Assembly: GCA_902790595.1 (NCBI GenBank)
Contig: CADASL010000001.1
Location: 186,001-250,000 of the forward strand
Direction of reading: 5' to 3'
DNA length: 64,000 bases
Source of the DNA: an uncultured Bacteroidales bacterium
Lineage (GTDB): Bacteria > Bacteroidota > Bacteroidia > Bacteroidales > SZUA-534
The notes beneath the pieces were generated by a model. That model worked only from the letters and a program-made list of their open reading frames with translations, made no database searches and was not told the origin of the DNA. The position numbers were made by a program, and so were the translations under genes. Positions within the stretch are counted from its first letter, which is position 1. Each line of letters starts with the position of its first letter. Shown here in pieces: positions 18,106 through 25,831 of this stretch.

Positions 18106-19515
18106 TCATCCGCGGCTTGAGCAGTCCCAGCAGTGGGTGCAGAGCTTCTCTTTCGGCAAACCGATGGCCTCAATCAGGTCTTCAAGCCGTTGGAATTTGA
18201 GCGATGTCAGGTTCATATCCTTGCGCATCTGCTCAACCATATTCTTGTATTCCTGCGAGTCGGGGTCGGCGTACTTCGAGAAATCGACATCTTCTTTTCC
18301 TTCAAGCTTGACAATGGCCTTGCGTGTGGCAAGCTCGAGCGATGAGCGCGAACGGCTGAAATTCAAATATTCGCAAGGGTAGATGAGCGGCGGGCAGGCA
18401 ACGCGCATATGCACTTCCTTGATGCCAGCTTCCATCAGGTCTTTCACATTGTCTTTCAGCTGCGTGCCGCGCACAATCGAGTCGTCAAGGAAGATGCCCT
18501 TGCGGCCGTTGATGACCGATGCGTTCGGAATCAGCTTCATCTTGGCCACCAGGTCGCGCTGTTTCTGATTTTGCGGCATAAAGCTGCGCGGCCAGGTTGG
18601 CGTGTATTTTGCGTATGGGCGCATATACGGAATGCCCGTGGCGGCGCTGTAGCCCATTGCGTGACCAACGCCAGAATCGGGGATGCCTGCCACAAAATCA
18701 GCGTCTTTCACATCGTCATTTTCAGCAAGCTTCTGTCCGCAGCGGTAACGTGTTTGGTCAACATTGATGCCCTCGTAGCAAGCGGGTGGGTATCCATAGT
18801 AAACCCACAGGAACGAGCAAATCTGCATCTCTTTATCTGCTTCACGCAGAACCGAATAGCCGTTGTTGCGAATCGACACAATCTCGCCCGGGCCAATATA
18901 TTTCTCAATCTTATAGTCAAGGTTCAGGAACGACGATGTCTCGCTCGCAGCGCAGTAGGCACCGTCTTTTTTGCCGATGACGATAGGGGTGCGGCCCAGT
19001 TTGTCGCGGCCGGCAATAATCTCGTCCTTGTTCAGAATCAGCATTGAGCACGAGCCTTTTATGCTGTTATAGACGTTCTCAATCCCCTCTTTGAAACTCT
19101 GCTTCTCGCAGATGAGCATTGCAATCAGCTCGGTGGGGTTGATGCCGCCCTGACTGGTCTCTGTAAAGGTTTTGCCCTCACGCAGGAAACGGTCGGCAAG
19201 CTCGTCAACATTGTTGATTTTTGCCACTGTGGTGATGGCAAAGCGCCCCAGGTGCGAGAAGATGACCAACGGCTGCGCCTCGTTGTCGCTGATGCAGCCA
19301 ATGCCCGACTCGCCGCTGAAACCGTTCATATCGTTCTCGAACTTGTTTCGGAAATAGCCGTCTTCAAGGCTGTGGATGGCTCGCTGATAGCCTAATTTTG
19401 TCGAGTAAATCGACATACCCGCACGTTTTGTCCCCAGATGGGAATGGTAGTCGGTACCGTAGAAAACATCGGAAACGCAGTCGGTATTGGTGACTGCTCC
19501 AAAAAATCCGCTCAT
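18106..19515 (-). CDS. Amidophosphoribosyltransferase-like protein lacking the glutaminase cysteine
   Basis: PurF-family protein of 469 residues. The phosphoribosyltransferase half is intact, with the PRPP motif GIFLDDSIVRGTQ and GIPDSGVGHAMGYS. The N-terminal Ntn glutaminase half is altered: it begins MSGFFGAV, where PurF has MCGIFG with Cys as the nucleophile, and the oxyanion HNGN motif is HLGR (Leu89). The C-terminus ends CTHCWDCSSRG. Such a variant is found beside a normal PurF in Bacteroidota; it may use ammonia or a different nitrogen donor, or have a non-purine role. The function is therefore only partly known. No other pur gene is nearby. Confidence 0.85.
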   Translation of the reverse strand: MSGFFGAVTNTDCVSDVFYGTDYHSHLGTKRAGMSIYSTKLGYQRAIHSLEDGYFRNKFENDMNGFSGESGIGCISDNEAQPLVIFSHLGRFAITTVAKINNVDELADRFLREGKTFTETSQGGINPTELIAMLICEKQSFKEGIENVYNSIKGSCSMLILNKDEIIAGRDKLGRTPIVIGKKDGAYCAASETSSFLNLDYKIEKYIGPGEIVSIRNNGYSVLREADKEMQICSFLWVYYGYPPACYEGINVDQTRYRCGQKLAENDDVKDADFVAGIPDSGVGHAMGYSAATGIPYMRPYAKYTPTWPRSFMPQNQKQRDLVAKMKLIPNASVINGRKGIFLDDSIVRGTQLKDNVKDLMEAGIKEVHMRVACPPLIYPCEYLNFSRSRSSLELATRKAIVKLEGKEDVDFSKYADPDSQEYKNMVEQMRKDMNLTSLKFQRLEDLIEAIGLPKEKLCTHCWDCSSRG

Positions 19516-19537
19516 AGATTCGTTTTATTTAAAGCCA

Positions 19538-19545
19538 CAAAATTA
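19538..19545 (-). promoter_or_regulatory. -7 box for the PurF-like gene
   Basis: TAATTTTG on the minus strand matches TAnnTTTG, 23 bp upstream of the start codon. It would also serve the miniprotein and SPFH genes. No clear -33 TTG is present. Confidence 0.45.
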
Positions 19546-19626
19546 TCGAAAAATCAGTTTTTATTGGAATAAGTTGTAAACGTAATTTGAACGATTTATG
19601 AGCTCCAACACCAACTCTGAGCTCTT

Positions 19627-19696
19627 AATCTTAAATCTTAAATCCTAAATTCTAAATTCTAACTTCCAACTCCTAAATCCTAACTCCTAAATCCTA
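19627..19696. repeat. Ten-unit heptamer array AATCCTA beginning at the recG stop codon
   Basis: Ten units in exact 7-bp phase: AATCTTA x2, AATCCTA, AATTCTA x2, ACTTCCA, ACTCCTA, AATCCTA, ACTCCTA, AATCCTA. The recG stop codon (CTA on the plus strand, 19694-19696) is the end of the last unit, so in recG orientation the array starts with the TAG stop codon itself. Confidence 0.95.
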
Positions 19697-21808
19697 ACTA
19701 ATCTGCCCCCAGTCGAACTCATATTTCCAGCGGCGCTTGATTTCGGAGTCGAGAATGACGTGCTCGGGTTCTTTCAGGCTCGGGTCGGCTTCCAGAATCA
19801 GACTGGCTTCGTTGCGGGCAAGCATCAGAATCTGGTTGTCTTTTCCCAAATCGGCGATTTTCAGGTCGATGGCGATGCCGCTCTGCTGCGTGCCTTCAAT
19901 GTCGCCTGGGCCGCGCAGTTTCAGGTCGGCTTCGGCAATCACAAAGCCGTCGTTGGTTTCAACCATCGTCTGAATGCGCTTGCGGCCTTCGGTGGTCAGG
20001 CGGTCGCCTGTCATCAGAATGCAGTACGACTGGTCGGCACCGCGGCCCACACGACCGCGCAACTGGTGCAACTGGCTCAGGCCGAACCGCTCTGCGTTCT
20101 CAATCACCATCACCGATGCGTTGGGCACGTTCACACCAACTTCAATCACCGTGGTGGCTATCATTATATTGGTGATGCCTTTGGCGAAATAGACCATCGA
20201 TTTCTCTTTCTCGGCCGACGGCATCTGCCCGTGGACAACGCTGATGGCGTAGTCGGGCGGGGGAAAGGCGCGCGATATGCTCTCAACGCCGTCTTCAAGG
20301 TATTTCAAATCAGACGCTTTCGGCTCGCTGATGAGCGGATAGACGATGTAAACCTGCCGTCCCTGCCTGAGTTGCTCACGCAGGAATCCGAACATCTGCA
20401 AACGCCGCGAATCGTTGTAGTGTATGGTCTTGACGGGTTTGCGGCCTGGCGGCAGCTCGTCGATTACCGACACGTCCAAATCGCCGTAGAGCGTCATCGC
20501 CAACGTGCGCGGAATAGGGGTGGCGGTCATCACCAAAACGTGCGGCGGAATGCTGTTTTTCGACCACAGACGCGCCCGCTGCGCCACGCCAAAACGGTGC
20601 TGCTCATCGATGACCACAAGGCCTAAATTGTTGAAAACCACGCGGTCTTCAATCAGCGCGTGCGTGCCGATGAGTATTTTCAACTGGCCGCTGGCTAGGT
20701 CGGCAAGCAGTTGCGTACGAGTGGATTGCTTTGTCGAACCCGTCAGCAGCGCCACGTCGATGCCCATCGGCGCAAGCATCTCGCAGAACGATTTGTAGTG
20801 CTGCTGCGCCAAAATCTCAGTGGGGGCCATCAGGCAGGCCTGGAAGCCGTTGTCCATCGCCAACAGCATCGACATCAGTGCAACCAACGTCTTGCCGCTG
20901 CCCACATCGCCTTGCAGAAGACGGTTCATCTGCAGGCCCGTGTTGGTGTCGCGGCGTATCTCTCGCAGAACGCGCTTCTGGGCGTTGGTCAGGCTGAAGG
21001 GCAGATGATTGTTGTAGAAATCGTTGAAATATTGGCCCACAACGGCAAAATTATGTCCGCCGTTGGCACGAGCGCGTATCTTTTTAAGTCTTAACAGTTT
21101 AAGTTGGATATAGAACAGCTCTTCGAACTTGAGCCGCAACTGCGCCCGCTGCAAATCGTGCTGATTTTTAGGTAGATGAATATCGGTCAGTGCGGTTTTC
21201 AGATTCGGAAGATTCAGTTTGTCGAGCAGTTCGCGCGGCAGAGTCTCAAAAATGGTTGCCCCCTTAATGGCTTCGTGCAGGTTGATTTGAAGCTGATGGA
21301 TGGTTTTCGAGGTAACCATCTTGGTTTTCATCTTTTCAGATGTGTTGTAGAGCGGCTGCAACGAATATTCGGGCTTGGCCTGGTATTTGGCCATATCTTC
21401 AACCTCTGGGTGGACAAAATTCAGCTGGTGGTTGAATTCCGTCGGCTTGCCGAAAACCACATATTCGGCTCCAATCTTGAACCTGTCTTTAATCCACTTG
21501 ATGCCTTTGAACCAGACCAGCGGCACAGCGCCCGTCTCGTCGGCAAACCAAGCAACAAAGCGCTGGTTGCGGCCTTCGCCCACAAGCTCGGTCTTTGTGA
21601 TTCGGCCTTTCACCTGAATCAGCCCCAAATCTTCGTTTATCGAATTGATGGAATAGAAGCGTGTGCGGTCAAGATAGCGGTAAGGAAAATAATAGAGCAG
21701 GTCGGCATAGGTTTTCACGCCCAGCTCGTCGGCAAGCGTCAGCGCCCGCTGCGGGCCAACGCCCTTCAGGTACATTATGTCAGTGTCGAGAATGTTCTGT
21801 GCCGCCAT
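19694..21808 (-). CDS. recG: ATP-dependent DNA helicase RecG
   Basis: Branch-migrating helicase acting on stalled forks and Holliday junctions. The 704 residues include the N-terminal wedge/OB domain (GRITKTELVGEGRNQRFVAWF), Walker A LLQGDVGSGKTLVA, the DEQH box VIDEQHRFG, TATPIPRTL, and the C-terminal motifs VIENAERFGLSQLHQLRGRVGRG. Length and order are normal. It is a single gene; its 3' end abuts a ten-unit heptamer array, and a possible degenerate promoter (CACCTTTG on the minus strand) lies close to the start. Confidence 0.96.
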   Translation of the reverse strand: MAAQNILDTDIMYLKGVGPQRALTLADELGVKTYADLLYYFPYRYLDRTRFYSINSINEDLGLIQVKGRITKTELVGEGRNQRFVAWFADETGAVPLVWFKGIKWIKDRFKIGAEYVVFGKPTEFNHQLNFVHPEVEDMAKYQAKPEYSLQPLYNTSEKMKTKMVTSKTIHQLQINLHEAIKGATIFETLPRELLDKLNLPNLKTALTDIHLPKNQHDLQRAQLRLKFEELFYIQLKLLRLKKIRARANGGHNFAVVGQYFNDFYNNHLPFSLTNAQKRVLREIRRDTNTGLQMNRLLQGDVGSGKTLVALMSMLLAMDNGFQACLMAPTEILAQQHYKSFCEMLAPMGIDVALLTGSTKQSTRTQLLADLASGQLKILIGTHALIEDRVVFNNLGLVVIDEQHRFGVAQRARLWSKNSIPPHVLVMTATPIPRTLAMTLYGDLDVSVIDELPPGRKPVKTIHYNDSRRLQMFGFLREQLRQGRQVYIVYPLISEPKASDLKYLEDGVESISRAFPPPDYAISVVHGQMPSAEKEKSMVYFAKGITNIMIATTVIEVGVNVPNASVMVIENAERFGLSQLHQLRGRVGRGADQSYCILMTGDRLTTEGRKRIQTMVETNDGFVIAEADLKLRGPGDIEGTQQSGIAIDLKIADLGKDNQILMLARNEASLILEADPSLKEPEHVILDSEIKRRWKYEFDWGQIS

Positions 21809-21997
21809 ATCTGCTTCGTTTTCTGCACGCCAAAGGTGGGAAAAATGCGATGCAAACGCAAACAGCCATTTTTATTTCTCATTTCCATTTTTTATCTATT
21901 TTTGGTTGTTTGTTGAACGATTAAACACAATGCCTATGTGAATTGTTTGTAAGACATATAGATAAATAAGCGTTGCTTTATTCTTGCTTTTGAAAAT

Positions 21998-22082
21998 TCG
22001 CCAAAATTATGCTTACAAGAAGAGTTGATGTTCACGCTTTGCGTGGACTATACTTTTTTTATGTAAGCAAGGTGTTTGGCGA
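21998..22082. other. Three-tier nested inverted repeat ahead of the BspA-like gene
   Basis: Three pairs of perfect arms are nested: TCGCCAAA (21998-22005) with TTTGGCGA (22075-22082), GCTTACA (22011-22017) with TGTAAGC (22062-22068), and CACGC (22033-22037) with GCGTG (22041-22045) around a TTT loop. The inner hairpin is followed by CTATACTTTTTTT. It lies in the 372-bp gap between recG and the BspA-like gene, which holds no other recognisable feature. It could fold as a structured leader RNA or be the remnant of a small mobile element. Confidence 0.65.
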
Positions 22083-22180
22083 TACCCCAAAAGCGTAGGC
22101 GAAGTTTTAGTCCGCGCTTTTTATTGTCTATTTCAAAACCTGGACTGATAACAGATTTAATAACTAAAAATGATAAAGCT

Positions 22181-23728
22181 ATGAAAAAGAAAGTTTTACT
22201 TATAGTTTTCGCCACGTTGTTTGTGGGGCAGGCGAGGGCGGATCGTTTTCAATTTGGAGACTTGTGGTACAATACTACCAGTGATAGCACGGCGGAAGTG
22301 ACTTGGGAACAAAATAATTACTACGAAAACGAAGACAATTATTCTGGAATAAAAACAATCACTATCCCTGATACAGTTTGTTACAATGGGTCAACATACA
22401 CTGTTATAAGAATTACTGAAGGTGCATTTGTTAATTGTAAGAGTTTGAAATCCATCAGTATTCCGAACTCTATACAATATATAGACAATGATTCATTCTC
22501 TGGTTGTGACAGTTTACATTATAATGTATTTGATAATGCTAAATACTTGGGTAATACTAACAATCCGTATCTTGCATTATTCAAAGCCAAATCAACCGAT
22601 ATAACTTCCTGTGAAATTAATTGCAACTGTAGGTTCATCTGTTCTTTTGCCTTTAATGGATGTGATAACCTCAAGTCAATAACTATTCCAAATTCAGTAA
22701 CAAACATTGGCTCTTCTGCGTTCTGTGACTGCGATAGTCTTGTATCGGTAATTATCGGCAACTCTGTAAAAAACATCAGCGATGCTGTATTTCGCGGATG
22801 CATAAGCCTCCAGTCAATTACAATTCCAAACTCTGTAACGAGTATTGGATCTAATGCGTTCAATGCTTGCAATAGTCTTTCTTCGGTAGTCATTGGCAAC
22901 TCTGTAACAACAATCGGAACTTATGCATTCTATTATTGCTACAATCTTACCAACATTGAATTTGGCAATTCGGTAACTAGTATTGGCGACGAAGCGTTCC
23001 TTTGCTGCAGATTTAAATCAATTACTATTCCAAACTCGATAGAAAGCATTGGTAGAGATGTTTTCTACGGTTGTGATAGTCTTGTTTATAACGAATACAG
23101 CAACGCCTTATATTTAGGAAATAGCGAGAATCCTTATTTAGTACTTGTGAAAGCCAAATCGACCGATATTACATCTTGCGAGATAAACGACCAATGTAAA
23201 TTAATCGGTTGCTCATCTTTCTGTTGGGGTAATTATGGTTCTGCAAATTGCAACAACCTTACGTCTATTACCATTCCAAACTCTGTAACTAGCATCGGAT
23301 ACAATGCATTCGGTTATTGCAGCGGTCTTACATCAGTAACCATACCTAACTCTGTAACTTCAATTGCCGAATTTGCGTTCTATGGTTGCAGCAATCTTAC
23401 TATTTATTGTGAATCAAAGTCAAAACCTGAAGGTTGGGATAAAGACTGGAATTATGATAATCGCCCAGTTGTATGGAATTTTTATAGCAACGAGAACAAC
23501 CTAGGCACAGCCGTGGTGGAAACAGCAACAAGCTTTGACAATATCTACGCCGAAGGCAAAACCATTGTGGTTGAGAACGCAACCGAAGAAATTCGCGTTT
23601 ATGATGCAATGGGCAAATTGGTATGTAGGAATGCGAATACTCGCGTCCGTAGCACAATAAACGTCAAAACCTCAGGCGTTTACATTGTCAAAATCGGCAG
23701 CACAGTAAAAAGGGTAGTAGTTAATTGA
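22181..23728 (+). CDS. BspA-like leucine-rich-repeat surface protein with type IX-style C-terminal domain
   Basis: Secreted protein of 515 residues. The signal peptide is MKKKVLLIVFATLFVGQARA. The body holds about ten LRR_5 (BspA type) units of roughly 23 residues built on ITIPNSVTSIGxxAFxxC. A C-terminal domain (IVVENATEEIRVYDAMGKLV ... SGVYIVKIGSTVKRVVVN) resembles the sorting domain of type IX-secreted proteins. BspA relatives bind fibronectin and fibrinogen or mediate coaggregation. ATG at 22181 is chosen because it opens the signal peptide; an upstream in-frame start would add a non-conserved leader. Base composition is more A+T rich than the neighbours, as is common for repeat-built surface proteins. 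Confidence 0.88.
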   Translation: MKKKVLLIVFATLFVGQARADRFQFGDLWYNTTSDSTAEVTWEQNNYYENEDNYSGIKTITIPDTVCYNGSTYTVIRITEGAFVNCKSLKSISIPNSIQYIDNDSFSGCDSLHYNVFDNAKYLGNTNNPYLALFKAKSTDITSCEINCNCRFICSFAFNGCDNLKSITIPNSVTNIGSSAFCDCDSLVSVIIGNSVKNISDAVFRGCISLQSITIPNSVTSIGSNAFNACNSLSSVVIGNSVTTIGTYAFYYCYNLTNIEFGNSVTSIGDEAFLCCRFKSITIPNSIESIGRDVFYGCDSLVYNEYSNALYLGNSENPYLVLVKAKSTDITSCEINDQCKLIGCSSFCWGNYGSANCNNLTSITIPNSVTSIGYNAFGYCSGLTSVTIPNSVTSIAEFAFYGCSNLTIYCESKSKPEGWDKDWNYDNRPVVWNFYSNENNLGTAVVETATSFDNIYAEGKTIVVENATEEIRVYDAMGKLVCRNANTRVRSTINVKTSGVYIVKIGSTVKRVVVN

Positions 23729-23752
23729 AATTTTGTTAAAAACGGTGATAAC

Positions 23753-23784
23753 AAATAAAGGCGCTTAAACGGGCGCCTTTATTT
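23753..23784. terminator. Strong intrinsic terminator after the BspA-like gene
   Basis: AAATAAAGGCGC and GCGCCTTTATTT form a perfect 12-bp stem with an 8-base loop. The A/T ends give U-runs on both strands, so it may work in both directions. Confidence 0.9.
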
Positions 23785-23929
23785 GTGTTTTCAATTAAAA
23801 AGTGGTACATCAAAAAATAACGCAAAAAAACCAAAAATAGGGCGTTTTTATACATCCTATTTAACATAATATAAATTATCAGACAAAAGGGGCATATCAG
23901 AAATAATGGTGTTTAGACAATAAAAACCG

Positions 23930-24180
23930 GCAAAATCTCCGAAAGCTGATAAACGAAAATGTGACGTCTTACAAAATCATCACGCAGAACAAAATCAAAC
24001 ACCGCGAGAATCGCATAAAAATTTTTATTCGGTAAATCGCATGGGAATATTGAAATTTTAGATTGTATAAAACCGCCAAATCTGATAAGCGGCGTTCAGT
24101 TATACAAATGCCAAATCGCTGAGAATCGCATAAATTTTTTTATTCGGCCAATTATTCGAAAATATCGCAAAATTTCAACA
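23930..24180. repeat. Imperfect direct repeat of about 115 bp in a gene-free region
   Basis: Two diverged copies: AAAACCGGCAAAATCT...GATAA and GAGAATCGCATAAAAATTTT (from 24006) recur as AAAACCGCCAAATCTGATAA and GAGAATCGCATAAATTTTTT (from 24121). Copy spacing is about 115 bp. The 23785-24209 gap has no reading frame I can support; it is A+T rich. Confidence 0.55.
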
Positions 24181-24209
24181 CTAAGAAATGCAGTTATTCT
24201 GCCATTCGT

Positions 24210-25130
24210 TTAAAACAGCGGTTTCAATGAATGCAGAATTTTCAGCAACGGATTGTTGATTCGCGAAATCTGAAAATATTCAACCGGCTTGGCGCCAAAT
24301 CGCCGGTACGATTGCTCAACATTCTCAATCATACTGCCTTCAAAATCAAACGATTTGGTAACTGTGGCGGCCAGTTTTATTGCATTGAACATCAGAAAAT
24401 CGCCAACGCCTGTACTGCGATATTTGTCTGGAAATGTGTAAGTTAATGCGTACATTGCTTCTGAATCCCAAACCACGAATAAAGCTCCATTTGTAACTCC
24501 TTCGGAATCAACGGCTTGCAGAATCGCTCCTGCATTGTTTGCCACGCAAGCGTCGTAAAGCTTCAAGAACAATGTCTTTGAATAGCTAACTTGCTGATTT
24601 TTAGAGCGTAAATCGTCCTCAAAAAATGAATAGAACTCCTCTCCTGTCATTTCATTATTGATTGTCAGCGACTTAGCTGCTTTTCGGATGTTGCGTTTCT
24701 TGGAGTCGTCGAACTTGCTGAAAACAGCGTCAATATCGCTTAAATCGTTGATTACAAGGCTGTAACGTGTGGTCTGACTAAAGCCGCGCCAATGGTACGG
24801 CGACCAATAACGGAACGTGTGGCTCATATTGATGGATGCAAAGGCTGTCCTCGGCAATCTGTCGATGTAATAATTCGAGGCTTTTTTGCAGTCAGTCAAT
24901 GAGTTGGCGGCAAACGAATACTCGCCCAGGAACTGCGTCAAGGGCGGCATAACAATGTAGCGCAGGCCGAATTTCCGCTTGACGAAACAAACAAAAACCG
25001 ACTGCGGCACGCCGTTCTCGCGGTACGACTCGGCAAGCCACTCTCCGCCTTCGCTCACGGCATCGAGCCACCACGACTTAAAGAATATCGGCAGTTGATT
25101 ATCAAGCTTTTTGTATTCGTCTTTGTTCAT
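24210..25130 (-). CDS. GNAT/FemAB-like acyltransferase
   Basis: Protein of 306 residues with the double-GNAT look of FemAB/acetyltransferase_6 proteins: an N-terminal half with FFKSWWLDAVSEGGEW, then SKKRNIRKAAKSLTI and a second half with GALFVVWDSEAMYALTYTFPDKYRSTGVGDFLMFNAIKLA, which holds the acyl-CoA binding loop. Such proteins add amino acids or acyl groups to cell-envelope precursors. It overlaps the NlpC/P60 gene by four bases (ATGA), so the pair is translationally coupled and an envelope role is likely. The exact substrate is unknown. Confidence 0.75.
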   Translation of the reverse strand: MNKDEYKKLDNQLPIFFKSWWLDAVSEGGEWLAESYRENGVPQSVFVCFVKRKFGLRYIVMPPLTQFLGEYSFAANSLTDCKKASNYYIDRLPRTAFASINMSHTFRYWSPYHWRGFSQTTRYSLVINDLSDIDAVFSKFDDSKKRNIRKAAKSLTINNEMTGEEFYSFFEDDLRSKNQQVSYSKTLFLKLYDACVANNAGAILQAVDSEGVTNGALFVVWDSEAMYALTYTFPDKYRSTGVGDFLMFNAIKLAATVTKSFDFEGSMIENVEQSYRRFGAKPVEYFQISRINNPLLKILHSLKPLF

Positions 25131-25711
25131 TTCGAAACCCTTCCTCCCTTAACAAACGCTTTTCGGTAGTAAACATTGTCCAAGCTGTTGATTTCTACGC
25201 CCTTCGATGTGCTGGCGTGGACAAATTTGCCATTTTTAAGGTAAACGCCAACGTGATTCGGCCGCTTTTTGCGCTTGTCGTCGGTGCGGAAAAACACCAA
25301 ATCGCCCTCACGGAGCCTGCCGCGGCGTATGCGCTTGACGTCGTTGTGGTATATGTCGTCGACCGAGCGGTGAAGCTTGGTGCCGTACACATCTTTATAT
25401 ATGGCGCCGGCAAAGCCCGAGCAGTCAACGCCCGACTTGCTTGTGCCGCCAAGCCTGTAGCGCACGCCCATCCAAGCCGCAGCCTGACGGTAGAGTTTTA
25501 TGTTGTCTTTTTTGGTGATTTGGATGCCAAGCTTTCGCGAAAGAGCGTCGCGTTCGTCGGCGGCCGCGCTGCGCGACGATGCGCACGATGCCATCAGCAA
25601 TACAGCCGCCAGACCAATCAGTGTATTTTTGGCCAACCAGCCCACCCTGAAGCGGTTTATTCTTTTTACCGATATTTTGATTGCGCTCAAAACGCGATTT
25701 TCTGCCATCAT
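25127..25711 (-). CDS. NlpC/P60 peptidoglycan hydrolase lipoprotein
   Basis: Cell-wall cysteine peptidase. A long basic N-terminus leads to a hydrophobic helix and lipobox LLMASC, so Cys43 should be lipidated. The NlpC/P60 domain holds the nucleophile Cys97 in SGVDCSGF and the two histidines in NHVGVYL and FVHAST. These enzymes cut the D-Glu-meso-DAP bond or similar. Two ATGs stand together at the start; the first is used. It is the first gene of a two-gene operon with the acyltransferase, expressed from the promoter at 25800-25829. Confidence 0.9.
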   Translation of the reverse strand: MMAENRVLSAIKISVKRINRFRVGWLAKNTLIGLAAVLLMASCASSRSAAADERDALSRKLGIQITKKDNIKLYRQAAAWMGVRYRLGGTSKSGVDCSGFAGAIYKDVYGTKLHRSVDDIYHNDVKRIRRGRLREGDLVFFRTDDKRKKRPNHVGVYLKNGKFVHASTSKGVEINSLDNVYYRKAFVKGGRVSK

Positions 25712-25799
25712 TGATTATGTTAAATAGGGTGCGATTTGTAATTTTTTTCGATTTTTTCTTTAAAAACGATGTTTTTCGTCAGATTTATCCTGATTGTTA

Positions 25800-25829
25800 C
25801 AAATGTAAATCGTGGCAAATTTGCCACAA
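25800..25829 (-). promoter_or_regulatory. Promoter of the NlpC/acyltransferase operon with an internal palindrome
   Basis: On the minus strand a TTG (-33) is followed after exactly 19 bp by TACATTTG (-7), the best match to the Bacteroidota promoter in the window. Nearly the whole spacer is a perfect 16-bp palindrome GTGGCAAATTTGCCAC (25812-25827). A dimeric regulator bound there would lie between the two promoter boxes. Confidence 0.75.
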
Positions 25830-25831
25830 GA

